From positions 1 to 22,386 of the forward strand of contig MU624818.1 of the NCBI GenBank assembly GCA_025349905.2: 22,386 bases of DNA, given 5' to 3'. The position numbers were made by a program, and so were the translations under genes. The notes beneath the pieces were generated by a model. That model saw nothing but the letters and a program-made list of their open reading frames with translations. It made no database searches and had not been told where the DNA came from. Of the stretch, positions 8,518-16,597 are shown in pieces. Origin of the DNA: Blastocladiella britannica. Lineage: Eukaryota; Blastocladiomycota; Blastocladiomycetes; Blastocladiales; Blastocladiaceae. Each line of letters starts with the position of its first letter. Position 1 is the stretch's first letter.

Positions 8518-10035
8518 ATGCTTTTGGCACAACGATACGTCCGCGTCCCATTGCGCGTGCTGGCAAGCACGACGTCGGCAACGTCGGCACTGATGAACAT
8601 GTCGGTATCCCGCCGGCGCCTACAGTCCTCCACGGCCGCCGCTGCCCGTACAACCCCTCCCGCCACAACAATGGCATCGGCGGCTCTTGGCGTGGCCGCG
8701 TCGCCCGAACCGCTGTTTACGCGTCTTGCAAGCATGGTCACGGGCCTTTTCGCCACGACTCCCCAGCGGCAGGTACCACCAGCTTTGACTTCGGCCGCGG
8801 TCTTTGTACCCGCCGCCAACTGGAAGGACGCGGTGGTGCGCGCGCAACAGCTGGTGGTTCCCCCCGGTGGCGGGCCGATCGGTATCGACCCCATGGATCT
8901 GGTCGGCAAGGACATGGCGTCGCTGACGCGCAACATCCGGGCGCTCCTGACACCCGAGACCCAAGTACTTCGGCGTATGGCCCAGTACTACTTCCACCGC
9001 GACGGAAAACACGTGCGGCCGCTGCTGGTGCTTTTGACTTCGCAGGCAGTGCGCGCGACGGTCCCAGTCGGAGCGGTTCCTCCAACCCCTCGCACAGCCC
9101 CTGGAGCGCCGGCGGACCGGGCATCGATTAACTCGTCCATTTCTCCCGCGCTGACCGGATTCGGTTCCATCGATGCCGTCGTGGGTGCCGATGGGATTTT
9201 GCCCGCACAGCGACGGCTGGCCGAAATCGCCGAAATGATCCACACCGCGTCTCTGCTGCACGACGACGTGATTGACGGGTCGTCCACGCGGCGCGGGGTG
9301 CCGTCGGTCAATGCTGAGCAGGGCAACAAGATGGCGATCTTGGCCGGCGACTACTTGCTGGCGCGTGCGTCCATGGCGCTGGCGCGGCTGCGGCACTGCG
9401 AGGTGGTGGAACTGCTGGCGGCAGTGATTGCCGACCTGGTGGAGGGCGAGGTGATGCAGCTACGCAACACCGCGGGAGCCGACACCGCACCGGCCAACGG
9501 CTGGCAATCGCCCAGCCCCGTGCCGGTCCCCGGCGGGTCGTCCCCGGCCTTGGACCATTACCTGGAAAAGACGTACCTCAAGACCGCGTCGCTGATGGCC
9601 AAGTCGTGTCAGGCGGCTGCGGTGCTGGGCGGCGCTCCCCAGACCATTTCCGCTACCGCCGACACGTACGGCAAGCACTTGGGCCTGGCGTTCCAGCTGG
9701 TCGACGACATGCTGGACTTTACCGCGTCCGCGGCCGATTTCGGGAAACCCGCTGGTGGAGCTGATTTGGATTTGGGACTCGCCACCGCACCGGTCCTGTT
9801 TGCGGCCCGCGAGCACCCGGAACTTCTGGTGATGGCCGAGCGCCGGTTCAGTGGGCCCGGCGACGCCAAGCGTGCGTTCGATCTCGTGCACGCGTCCCAA
9901 GGGCTGCACCTCACGCGCGAGTGGGCCGTGGCCCATGCCCAGTTTGCGGTGCAGGCCATTTCGGTGTGGCCGGCCACACCCGCGCGCGACGCGTTGGTGG
10001 GGATGGCGGAAAAGGTCTTGACTCGGTCCAAGTGA
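8518..10035 (+). CDS. COQ1: Mitochondrial trans-polyprenyl diphosphate synthase (ubiquinone side chain)
   Basis: This enzyme extends farnesyl or geranylgeranyl diphosphate with isopentenyl units to make the ubiquinone tail, in mitochondria. The protein is 505 aa without introns. The first 60 residues are rich in Arg, Ser and Ala with few acids, as in a mitochondrial presequence. Family motifs appear in order: GKHVRPLLVLL (163-173), IHTASLLHDDVID with the first DDxxD (D249-D253) and downstream RRG, GDYLLARAS, then FQLVDDMLDF with the second DDxxD (D396-D400), FGKP, and DLGLATAPVLFA (418-429). The end, VLTRSK, is also typical. A Pro/Ser-rich stretch at about 181-225 interrupts the region before the first Asp motif, and another lies at about 320-342. 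Chain length cannot be read from sequence. The first ATG sits directly after a TATA-like run, so M26 or M28, which also precede a basic presequence, are alternative starts. It converges on the PPTase gene with 33 bp between stops. Confidence 0.92.
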   Translation: MLLAQRYVRVPLRVLASTTSATSALMNMSVSRRRLQSSTAAAARTTPPATTMASAALGVAASPEPLFTRLASMVTGLFATTPQRQVPPALTSAAVFVPAANWKDAVVRAQQLVVPPGGGPIGIDPMDLVGKDMASLTRNIRALLTPETQVLRRMAQYYFHRDGKHVRPLLVLLTSQAVRATVPVGAVPPTPRTAPGAPADRASINSSISPALTGFGSIDAVVGADGILPAQRRLAEIAEMIHTASLLHDDVIDGSSTRRGVPSVNAEQGNKMAILAGDYLLARASMALARLRHCEVVELLAAVIADLVEGEVMQLRNTAGADTAPANGWQSPSPVPVPGGSSPALDHYLEKTYLKTASLMAKSCQAAAVLGGAPQTISATADTYGKHLGLAFQLVDDMLDFTASAADFGKPAGGADLDLGLATAPVLFAAREHPELLVMAERRFSGPGDAKRAFDLVHASQGLHLTREWAVAHAQFAVQAISVWPATPARDALVGMAEKVLTRSK

Positions 10036-10068
10036 TTTTTTCTTTTCCTTTACTTAGGTATACATATA

Positions 10069-10534
10069 TTAAGGTTTTACGACTTGATCCTGGGTTTCGG
10101 TTTCCACCACCACCATGGCCACCATGAAATCGCCGTCGTGCGAGATCGAGAGATGGGCATGCAAGTGCCCGTGATCGGGATTGACAAATTTCAAGTGTGG
10201 TTTTGGACTTGGATCCTTGACCACTTGCACGTCCTTCCACTCGAGGTACACCTGTGGAAAGCACGCCTTGAAGACTGCTTCCTTTGCAGCCCATCTTATT
10301 ATTTTAAAGTGAGTGTTAAGATTATTTAAATGAGAATGTAAAAACTAACCGAAGTGCAAGAAACCGAGATCCTGCGGCCAGGTCAGAATACAAGAGCGGT
10401 TCCATCCATGCTTGTTCTTGGGCAGACAAGATGCGACGAGCAAGTGCACGGGATCGTTTGGGATCCGACGCGATGCGTGCGATCCGGCGAGTGTCGAGGA
10501 GATCCACCCCAATTCCAAGCAACCGTCGTGACAT
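10069..10534 (-). CDS. PPT2: Holo-[acyl-carrier-protein] synthase, ACPS-type phosphopantetheinyl transferase
   Basis: The enzyme moves 4'-phosphopantetheine from CoA to a Ser of acyl carrier protein; in fungi the short ACPS type usually serves mitochondrial ACP. Exons 10350-10534 and 10295-upstream boundary partner 10069-10294 are joined over a 55-bp GT-AG intron (10295-10349), giving 136 aa. The phase works through a split Arg codon (CG|A). Motifs: LLGIGVDLLDTRRI with the Mg-binding Asp at D11, LSAQEQAW (36-43), and SRFLALRWAAKEAVFKA with the catalytic-site Glu E67, which is completed only by the splice. The last strand pair reads HLSISHDGDFMVA. Length is typical for stand-alone ACPS. The presequence is short (few residues before LLGIGVDL), so import would need an internal or weak signal. 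It lies 65 bp downstream of Cut8 on the same strand. Confidence 0.88.
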
Positions 10535-10599
10535 ACTTTGATAATTGGGATGAAAGAGATATTTGATTTTGCAGAAAAAGAAAAAGAAAAGAGAATTCT

Positions 10600-12039
10600 T
10601 CAGTTCCCCATGCCAAACCGCACACGGCCAAACCCACTAGTAGAGGCACCACCAAACGGCGGATCCATGTTCATCATGCCGCCATCCGTGGCAGCGCCCG
10701 CCCCGCGCTGGCCCAGAGCGCCAAACAACGCTGAAGAGCTAGCGCCAAACAGGACGCTGGCCGGCGGCGTGGTCGCTCCAGAGGCGGCAGCATTAGCAGC
10801 GATCACTCCGCACGGAAGCGGTGTGGCAGCGGCAGTGTTGCTCACACCACCGCTGAGGTAGCTGGGGGCTGAAAAGAGGCCCGAGTGCTGTTCTTCAGCG
10901 ACCGGATTGTACAACGAGACGGCAGGGCGTGGTGGTGGCGCCAGGCCGAGGTGCCACCCAAGCGATCCGGTAAAGATGGCAGTGGCATCGGAGAATTGAT
11001 TATTGGCGAGCGAATTGGCGTGTCGCAGTCTACATACAATTGAGTGAGCAAGATCCAACCGACGAAAATGAAGAAAAACTATATACAGCTTGTACCATTC
11101 TTCCACCACCGCGCGGGGAAGCACGCGGCCGTGCATGTCGCCCCACTGCGCGCCTTCAGCCATGGCCGACCGCCACGAGTATGCAATGCGGTGCATCAGG
11201 TCCATCTTGGCGTGGTTGTGCGCCGGCGTGGTCCAGTCCGGGAGCCGTGCGACCAGCTTGGTGGCGGCGGCCAGCAGCGTCACGACCGTGGAAATGTGGT
11301 CGAGAGCACGGGTGGCGGCATCGCCCTCGGGCGCATTTGGATTGGCGGGCGGGGCCAAAAAGTAGTCAATGTAATCGATGACGGCGTTCTGTGCATGTGA
11401 AAGTGGTGAGCGATCAGTGGAGGAGAAGTCGAAAAGAGAAAATATAAAAAAAAAAGTGCATACCTGAATTTCCTGCAGGACGCCCTGCACGCGCGAGAAC
11501 GAGTAGTCGTTGAACACGGGCCCATCGCGGGCGTATGGCACCGCCGCATGGAACCGGCGTTCGAGGTCCTCAAAGTGCCGGGTGACCGCTGGCACACTTG
11601 GGCGGGGAATGACAGCCGCAAGCAGCGCGTGCACGTCGGGCGACCCGCGCTCGGCCACCGACATGACCACGGATGCCAGCGCATCGCGGTCGAGCAGTGC
11701 CAGCGACCGAGTCAGTTGGCGGCGCAACCCGGCGGCCGAGTCCGGTGGCGGCGGAGGTGGGGGCAAAAATGATGACGATGACGACGTCTGCCATGGCGCC
11801 GTGCCACGATACCGCTTGGCCCGGCGAGCTTGTTGGCGGTCACCATGACTGGCATTGTCGTCGTCGCTGTTACGTTCTTCATTCTGCCCAGTCCCATCTT
11901 CATGACCAGGCGATGCGGCACGCTTTCGAGAAGTCAAATTCGAGGACGATAGGGACGATGAAGTCGGCATAGTAGAGGATGGGGGCAGTGTGCCCGGGAA
12001 CCGAGTCGAGAAAATGCGGGGATCTGTTGCAGCGGCCAT
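10600..12039 (-). CDS. STS1: Cut8/Sts1 family nuclear proteasome tethering factor
   Basis: Cut8/Sts1 anchors the 26S proteasome at the nucleus and is needed for timely mitotic degradation. Exons 11464-12039, 11087-11388 and 10600-11029 give 435 aa; introns are 75 and 57 bp, both GT-AG. The N-terminus has basic clusters (SRKR at 37-40, RRAKRYR at 72-78) fitting nuclear import and lysine/arginine-rich proteasome contact. A poly-Pro stretch (93-99) precedes the helical core: LRRQLTRSLALLDRDAL, HFEDLERRF, FNDYSFSRVQG, NAVIDYIDYFL, and LPRAVVEEWYK. The core ends in SLGWHLGL (315-322), the LGW-x-x-G ending I associate with the family. The C-terminal third is Gly/Ala/Phe-rich and unlike yeast Sts1. 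Assignment rests on the overall order of these patches; a divergent relative is the main alternative. The start at 12039 (MAAATDP) is the first ATG close to conserved sequence; an upstream in-frame Met adds an unlikely leader. Confidence 0.72.
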   Translation of the reverse strand: MAAATDPRIFSTRFPGTLPPSSTMPTSSSLSSSNLTSRKRAASPGHEDGTGQNEERNSDDDNASHGDRQQARRAKRYRGTAPWQTSSSSSFLPPPPPPPDSAAGLRRQLTRSLALLDRDALASVVMSVAERGSPDVHALLAAVIPRPSVPAVTRHFEDLERRFHAAVPYARDGPVFNDYSFSRVQGVLQEIQVCTFFFIFSLFDFSSTDRSPLSHAQNAVIDYIDYFLAPPANPNAPEGDAATRALDHISTVVTLLAAATKLVARLPDWTTPAHNHAKMDLMHRIAYSWRSAMAEGAQWGDMHGRVLPRAVVEEWYKLYIVFLHFRRLDLAHSIVCRLRHANSLANNQFSDATAIFTGSLGWHLGLAPPPRPAVSLYNPVAEEQHSGLFSAPSYLSGGVSNTAAATPLPCGVIAANAAASGATTPPASVLFGASSSALFGALGQRGAGAATDGGMMNMDPPFGGASTSGFGRVRFGMGN

Positions 12040-12232
12040 TCCAGTCTGGTCTCGTACGATTACGTTATAAAGGCATGCACCAAAGAGAAATGATGGGAAG
12101 GCATTTTTGCACAACGCAACGTCGCCACATTGTGCCATCTCACTGAGCGGATCCAAACGATTTTTTTTTGTAAAGGTACACTGTATACCTCTCACTCACA
12201 TATATACTCACTCAACGTCTCTGGAAAATCAC

Positions 12233-14233
12233 TCAAGCGCGCGTAGGGCCATTGCGGCCGGCCGGAGGCTTGCCACCAGTGCCCGAGGCCGGACGTGGCC
12301 CGCCCGAGCCGCTGCCACCAACGCCGCCGCCGCCAGGCCCACGGGTGGCGCCGTTGCTGTTGGTACCCGAGGACCGAGGGCCACCACCCGACTCGTAGCT
12401 CCCACCGCGCGGACCGCCGTGCCCACTGCCACCACCGCTACCGCCGCGGCCGCTGTACCCACCCGGCCCACCAGCGCCGCCGGGCCCACCACGGCCAGCC
12501 GGCCCGCCCGTGAACGGCTTGCGCACCTCAATGAGCAGGTCGCGGCCATTGACCATCGCGCGCGACCCAATCGCCGCACGGGCCTCGGCCTCGTCGCTGA
12601 AATCGCCAAACGCGCCCGTCCGGTTGGACTTGACCTCGATCCGCGCAAACTTGATGGTCGAGAACACGGACGCCAGGTCCTGCTCCGACTTGATGTGGTC
12701 GTGCGCGGGGGTCGTGAATCGAATGTACGTCGACCGCGTGTGCGGCGGGTACAGCGGGCCTTCGTACATAGTCATGGGCGGGCGCACGACCGACGCGGCG
12801 GCGGTGGTGGTCGGGCCGGAAGAAGCCGACGCGTGGGTCTCGGTTGCGGCGGGAGCGGCGGCGGCGGCCTTTGGTGCGGCGGCCGGAGGGACAGCCGGCG
12901 ACTGAGTGCGCGCAACAGCCGGGGTTGGCTTCTCGGCAGGCGCAGACTTGGCCATGGCAGCCCACGACGTGGGCTTGGGCGGGGCAGCGGGGGCAGGGGC
13001 CGAAGCCGAAGCGGCGGCAGGCGACTTGGCACGCTGCTGCTGCTGCTGCTCCTGCTTCTTGGCGTTGCTGTTGTTGTTGTGGTGGACCGCCTTTGCTGCG
13101 GGAGCGGAAGGGGAAACGGCAGGCGCGGGCTTCTCGGCGGCCTTCTCTGCGACCTTTTCGGCGGGCTTCTCAGCAGCAGCAGCAACAGCAGCGGGCTTCT
13201 CCGCGGCCACAGGCTTGGCGGGCGAAGCGGCGCGCTTGGGCGATGCCGAGCGGGTGCGGGGCTCGGGTTGCTTGGCGGCGGCAACGGGAGCTGTAGTGGC
13301 AGCAGCAGGAGCAGGAACAGCAGCGACGACAGCGGGCGCCTTGGCCGCCTCCTTGATCGGAGACGCAGAGCGCGGCTTGGCCGGCGACACGGCGCGCTGC
13401 TTCTCAACAACAGCCGGAGCAGCGACCACGGGGGCAGCGACCACGGGCTCAGGCGCCTTGGTAGCGGCGGGCGCGGGGCTAGGGACGCGCGCAGCCACAT
13501 GGGTCGATCCCGCGACCTGATCGGCGTGGTGGTGCAAGTTGTGGTGGTTGGAGTGCGCGGCGTGGTGAGAGTGATCGCCCTCGTCCTCCGCGTCCGAGTC
13601 GGCCTCCTCGTGCAGGTACCGGAAAATGTCCGACAGCACGTAAAAGCCCGAGGGGGACTTGGCCAGGAAGAAGGTCTGCACAAACTTTTGCGACGCGTGC
13701 GCGCCGTTCGAGAGCTCGCCCAGCACCTGCACCATGACGCCGTCGTTGGACGACGGCAGCGCGTCCACGTTGGAGACGATCACGCGCGCCTCCTTGAAGT
13801 GCTGCTCGGCCAGCATCATTTGGATCGCCTTTTATATGTCACATACATGTCAGTTTTTTACAAGATCTCTCGCTTTTGTAGAAGTTGTTTGCTTGAGAAA
13901 AGTAGACGCGTGTGGGGTGCGACCAATTCAGTTAGAAAAAGCGCGTCGGCAGGCCTTGGTTCGTGTCAAAGGGAAAAGGGTAAAAAGGAGAAAAAAACAA
14001 AGGTGAAGACGCACAGCTTGGCCGTTCGAGGCAGCCACCTCGTCGCCCTCGAGCCCGTGCACGGCCGAGGCGTCCTTGCCGTAAAACTGCCACAGCTTGG
14101 TGGGCTCACTATGCAGGTACTGGTAGTACTCGCGGACAAACATCCAGCCGATCTCGGTCGGCGAGTGCTGGGGCGCCGGCGACGACGCCGGGGCGGGCGA
14201 CTTTGCGCGCGGAGACGATCCAGACTTGGTCAT
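12233..14233 (-). CDS. G3BP: G3BP-like protein: NTF2-like domain, low-complexity linker, RRM and RGG tail
   Basis: G3BP proteins (yeast Bre5, fission yeast Nxt3) bind the Ubp3-type deubiquitinase and nucleate stress granules in the cytoplasm. Exons 14015-14233 and 12233-13828 flank a 186-bp intron (donor GTGCGT) and give 604 aa. The NTF2-like fold spans about 27-147: EIGWMFVREYYQYLHSEP, LWQFYG, NGQAAIQMML across the junction, FVQTFFLA and GFYVLSDIFRYL match G3BP wording. Residues 148-420 are acidic/His-rich, then Ala/Pro/Lys-rich with repeated RSASP-type sites and a five-Gln run. KPTSWAAMAK (358-367) resembles a short SWA motif conserved in the family. The RRM is about 438-510, with RNP2 STYIRF and a variant RNP1 (GAFGDF). 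The end is Gly-rich with scattered Arg. It is divergent from EngB, sharing a 273-bp promoter region. Confidence 0.85.
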
Positions 14234-14506
14234 GATAGTGTACTTTTTTTTTGTTCTTTCAGAGATTTGTTGATCAGAGGAGAGGAGAGAGCACTTCCCC
14301 AATGCAAATACATTCATCATGGGCTCTTGCCCATAAAAATTACCCACGGACACTGTCACAACGCGTTTACACAAGCGGCCGCTGGACTGGACCGTGGTTC
14401 GCACTTGGGCGTTCGCAACTGCAGGTGTCACAGTGTGATCTCTAACCACGTGATGGAATGGTTTTTTTTTTTCTTTTTTCGCGTATCGACCAAAAAAAAA
14501 AAAAAA
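14234..14506. promoter_or_regulatory. Shared upstream region of G3BP and EngB genes
   Basis: The 273 bp between the two start codons must hold both 5' leaders and promoters. It contains T runs beside the G3BP start and two T runs at about 14462-14479. A run of 15 or so A residues touches the EngB ATG. I see no clear TATA box or known transcription-factor site. Confidence 0.5.
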
Positions 14507-15821
14507 ATGCTCGCATCGCTGCTCAGGCCACAGCGTCCACCATTCGGAGGAGTGCTGCTGGGAAACTGGTCATGCCGGCTGGCAAGCTCCAAGGCCAAGA
14601 CTCAAAAGCGCCCCGCCAAACCAAAGCAACGGTATGACCCGTCCCCGCTTGACCTCGCAGTAGAGGCCTGCGCGCTCGGTCCGGTCCCAACCGCGGTCGT
14701 GACGCGCTCTGTAGCAGCTGCAGCAGTATCCTCGCCGATTCCACCACCTGCCGTGCCCCTATCGCCACCACAAATAGCAACACCGCTGCGGGAAGAACAC
14801 ACGCTGCACCACCTGGTCATGACTCCGCGGCGCATCCCGACCGCCGAAGAGCTGGCCGCCGGATCGTATTTCCTGCAATCGTCGATTCCGCGCATGGTGT
14901 ACTCGCATTACAACCCGGAAAAGCTTGCTCCCGACTTGGGTGGTCTGCCCGAGATTGCGTTTATGGGCCCGTCGAACGCGGGCAAGAGCTCGCTGCTCAA
15001 TGTGTTGGTGACGCGACTTAATGTCAAAATCGCCAAAACGTCCAAAAAACCTGGGTCCACCAAGACCATCAACTTTTACAAGTTTGGCAATCGGTTCACC
15101 GCCGTGGATATGATGGGGTATGGGATTGGGTCGCAACGGGACTGGGGCGGATCCATCGAGGGATACTTGCGCAAGCGAAAAGAGTACTTGTTCTTCTTTT
15201 TGACCTTTTGATCCTGAAATGAAATGAAGGGCTATCATTCTGACAAAATGATATAGACTCAAGCACGTCTACTGGTTGATCCCTTCACACGAGCCGATCC
15301 CGCACGACTTTGACCTCGCGATCCGCGACCTTCTCAAGCAACTGCGTATCCCGCACACCATCGTGCTGACCCAGATCGACCGCATTCCGACCACGCAGTT
15401 CTTTTTGCAGCAACTGGATGCAGCCCACCGACACTTGACGGATCCGGCCCTCAATGCCACCTGCGAGGGTATCATTTGCACTTCGTCCGAGAAATGGTTT
15501 ATGCCTCAGTGGAATGCGGCTCGGCTTGGCGGCGGCAGCGTGGCCCAGGTCGGAGCCAAGTCGCCCACCCAGATGCCCGGCGGCGCTGGACCGCTTCAGC
15601 TGGGTGGACTCGGATGGGCCACGTCGCTCAAGGCGCAAGTCAAGATCAAGAACGACGTGCTCGTGCTCAACAAGCCTGGCCTCGCGGAACTTCAACACCA
15701 CATCATGGTCAAAGTCGGCGCCAACAAGGATAAGTGGATGATCAAGTCCAAAAAGGTGTCCACTCGCACTGCTCTCCGGCACATTAGCGAGCTGGCCACC
15801 ACTGGGAAAATCAGCGGCTGA
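14507..15821 (+). CDS. engB: EngB/YsxC-type GTPase (GTPBP8-like), probably mitochondrial
   Basis: EngB GTPases assist large ribosomal subunit assembly in bacteria; eukaryotic relatives act in mitochondria. Exons 14507-15183 and 15257-15821 join over a 73-bp intron through a split Glu codon, giving 413 aa. A basic, acid-poor N-terminus suggests a presequence. The family lead-in YFLQSSIPRM and LPEIAFMGPSNAGKSSLLN hold the P-loop (154-161). KPGSTKTINFYK is the G2/switch I region. The G3 box reads DMMGYG (201-206) where DxPGYG is usual. WGGSIEGYLRKRKE continues typically across the junction. G4 reads TQID (264-267) where TKxD is usual; G5 is TSSEKW (301-306). A Gly/Pro-rich insert of roughly 50 residues follows G5 before GLAELQHHI, which resembles the final helix. 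The departures in G3 and G4 may mean altered nucleotide handling. Confidence 0.82.
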
Positions 15822-15832
15822 CAAATTGAAAC

Positions 15833-15838
15833 AATAAA
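15833..15838 (+). promoter_or_regulatory. AATAAA polyadenylation signal for EngB
   Basis: A canonical AATAAA lies 12 bp after the EngB stop codon, in the 83-bp gap between the two convergent genes. Use as a cleavage signal is inferred from position. Confidence 0.4.
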
Positions 15839-15904
15839 CACCAAAAGTAAAATGTAGTTTTTCTTTCACTCAAGGATCAATCGGGTTAAAAAAAAAAGCG
15901 AGAT

Positions 15905-16329
15905 TTACTCGGCCTTGGCGGCCTTGTTGGCGGCCTATTCATTAATTCGGAGTGAATACACTAATGTACAAATAAAAGGATAAAATAATACGTACGCGAG
16001 TGCCCTTAAGAGCGTGACGCTGGTTGCGCAGGAACTTGGGGTCAAGACCCTTGTTCGAGCGGGTGGTCTGGGACGACACCTTCTTGATACCGTTGCGGTG
16101 AGCCTGTTGTTCGTGACAGGATCACACCATTCGTTTAAAGGGGGTTAGAATATCGTTCGTTCGTCCGCGAGGGGGCCGCTGTAGGGAAAGCGGCGCGGTG
16201 GTGCTGGTGATGGTGAATGCGTGCCTTGCGGTTCCTATCAAAGAATTAAATGTTAGTTCAAAATATTTCATACAATAAAAAAATTGTGACGAACTGGTTG
16301 TGGTTGGTGTGGTTCTTGGACTTGGACAT
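15905..16329 (-). CDS. RPL29: 60S ribosomal protein eL29 (RPL29), four exons with a 10-nt microexon
   Basis: eL29 is a small basic protein of the large cytosolic ribosomal subunit. Exons 16295-16329 (35 nt), 16225-16234 (10 nt), 15996-16103 (108 nt) and 15905-15934 (30 nt) give 60 aa, close to the 59 of budding yeast. The N-terminus MSKSKNHTNHNQ, the block RKAHRNGIKK spanning exons 2 and 3, and GLDPKFLRNQRHALKGT are near-identical to other fungal eL29 proteins. Introns are 60, 121 and 61 nt. Introns 1 and 3 are GT-AG. Intron 2 can only be removed with a GC donor (AAG|GCACGC) and an ACAACAG acceptor; it has a TTCTAAC branch-like site. The microexon encodes only the end of Gln12 plus Asn-Arg-Lys. 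It is convergent with EngB and divergent from the NmrA-like gene. Confidence 0.93.
16104..16224 (-). other. GC-AG intron of RPL29
   Basis: This 121-nt intron begins GCACGC and ends ACAACAG on the minus strand. The only GT dinucleotides inside it are close to the acceptor and would break the conserved RKAHRNG block. A TTCTAAC sequence about 40 nt before the acceptor is a good branch point. It is about twice the length of the neighbouring introns. Confidence 0.8.
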
Positions 16330-16597
16330 GTTGACGGAACGAGCTCTGAGGTGATTCCAAAAGTCGGGCGGAGAGGGTGCGTTTTAGGTGGCGAGTCCGT
16401 TCGGCGTCAATTCCCTTTTGGCACGTGCTCAGTCGCTGCCAGCCGGCTCGGCACAACTCGGCTCCAAAGTTCTTTTCCAGAACGCGCATGTCTCAAAAGT
16501 GGAGCCAACAGCTTTCTCCAGCGCCCTTTTCTTGATTCAAATAGGACTAGCGCGGCACGGATTCCCCTTCTCTCTTCTTGTTCATTAAAAAAAAATC
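16330..16597. promoter_or_regulatory. Shared upstream region of RPL29 and the NmrA-like gene
   Basis: The 268 bp between two divergent start codons. A run of nine A residues sits just before the NmrA-like ATG. I see no TATA box and no ribosomal-protein promoter motif I can name with confidence. A further non-coding 5' exon of either gene cannot be excluded. Confidence 0.45.

Noticed and set aside
12906..13520. Long Ala/Gly-rich plus-strand frames over the G3BP gene
   Set aside because: Antisense of the Ala/Pro/Lys-rich linker. The minus strand carries the NTF2 and RRM signatures.
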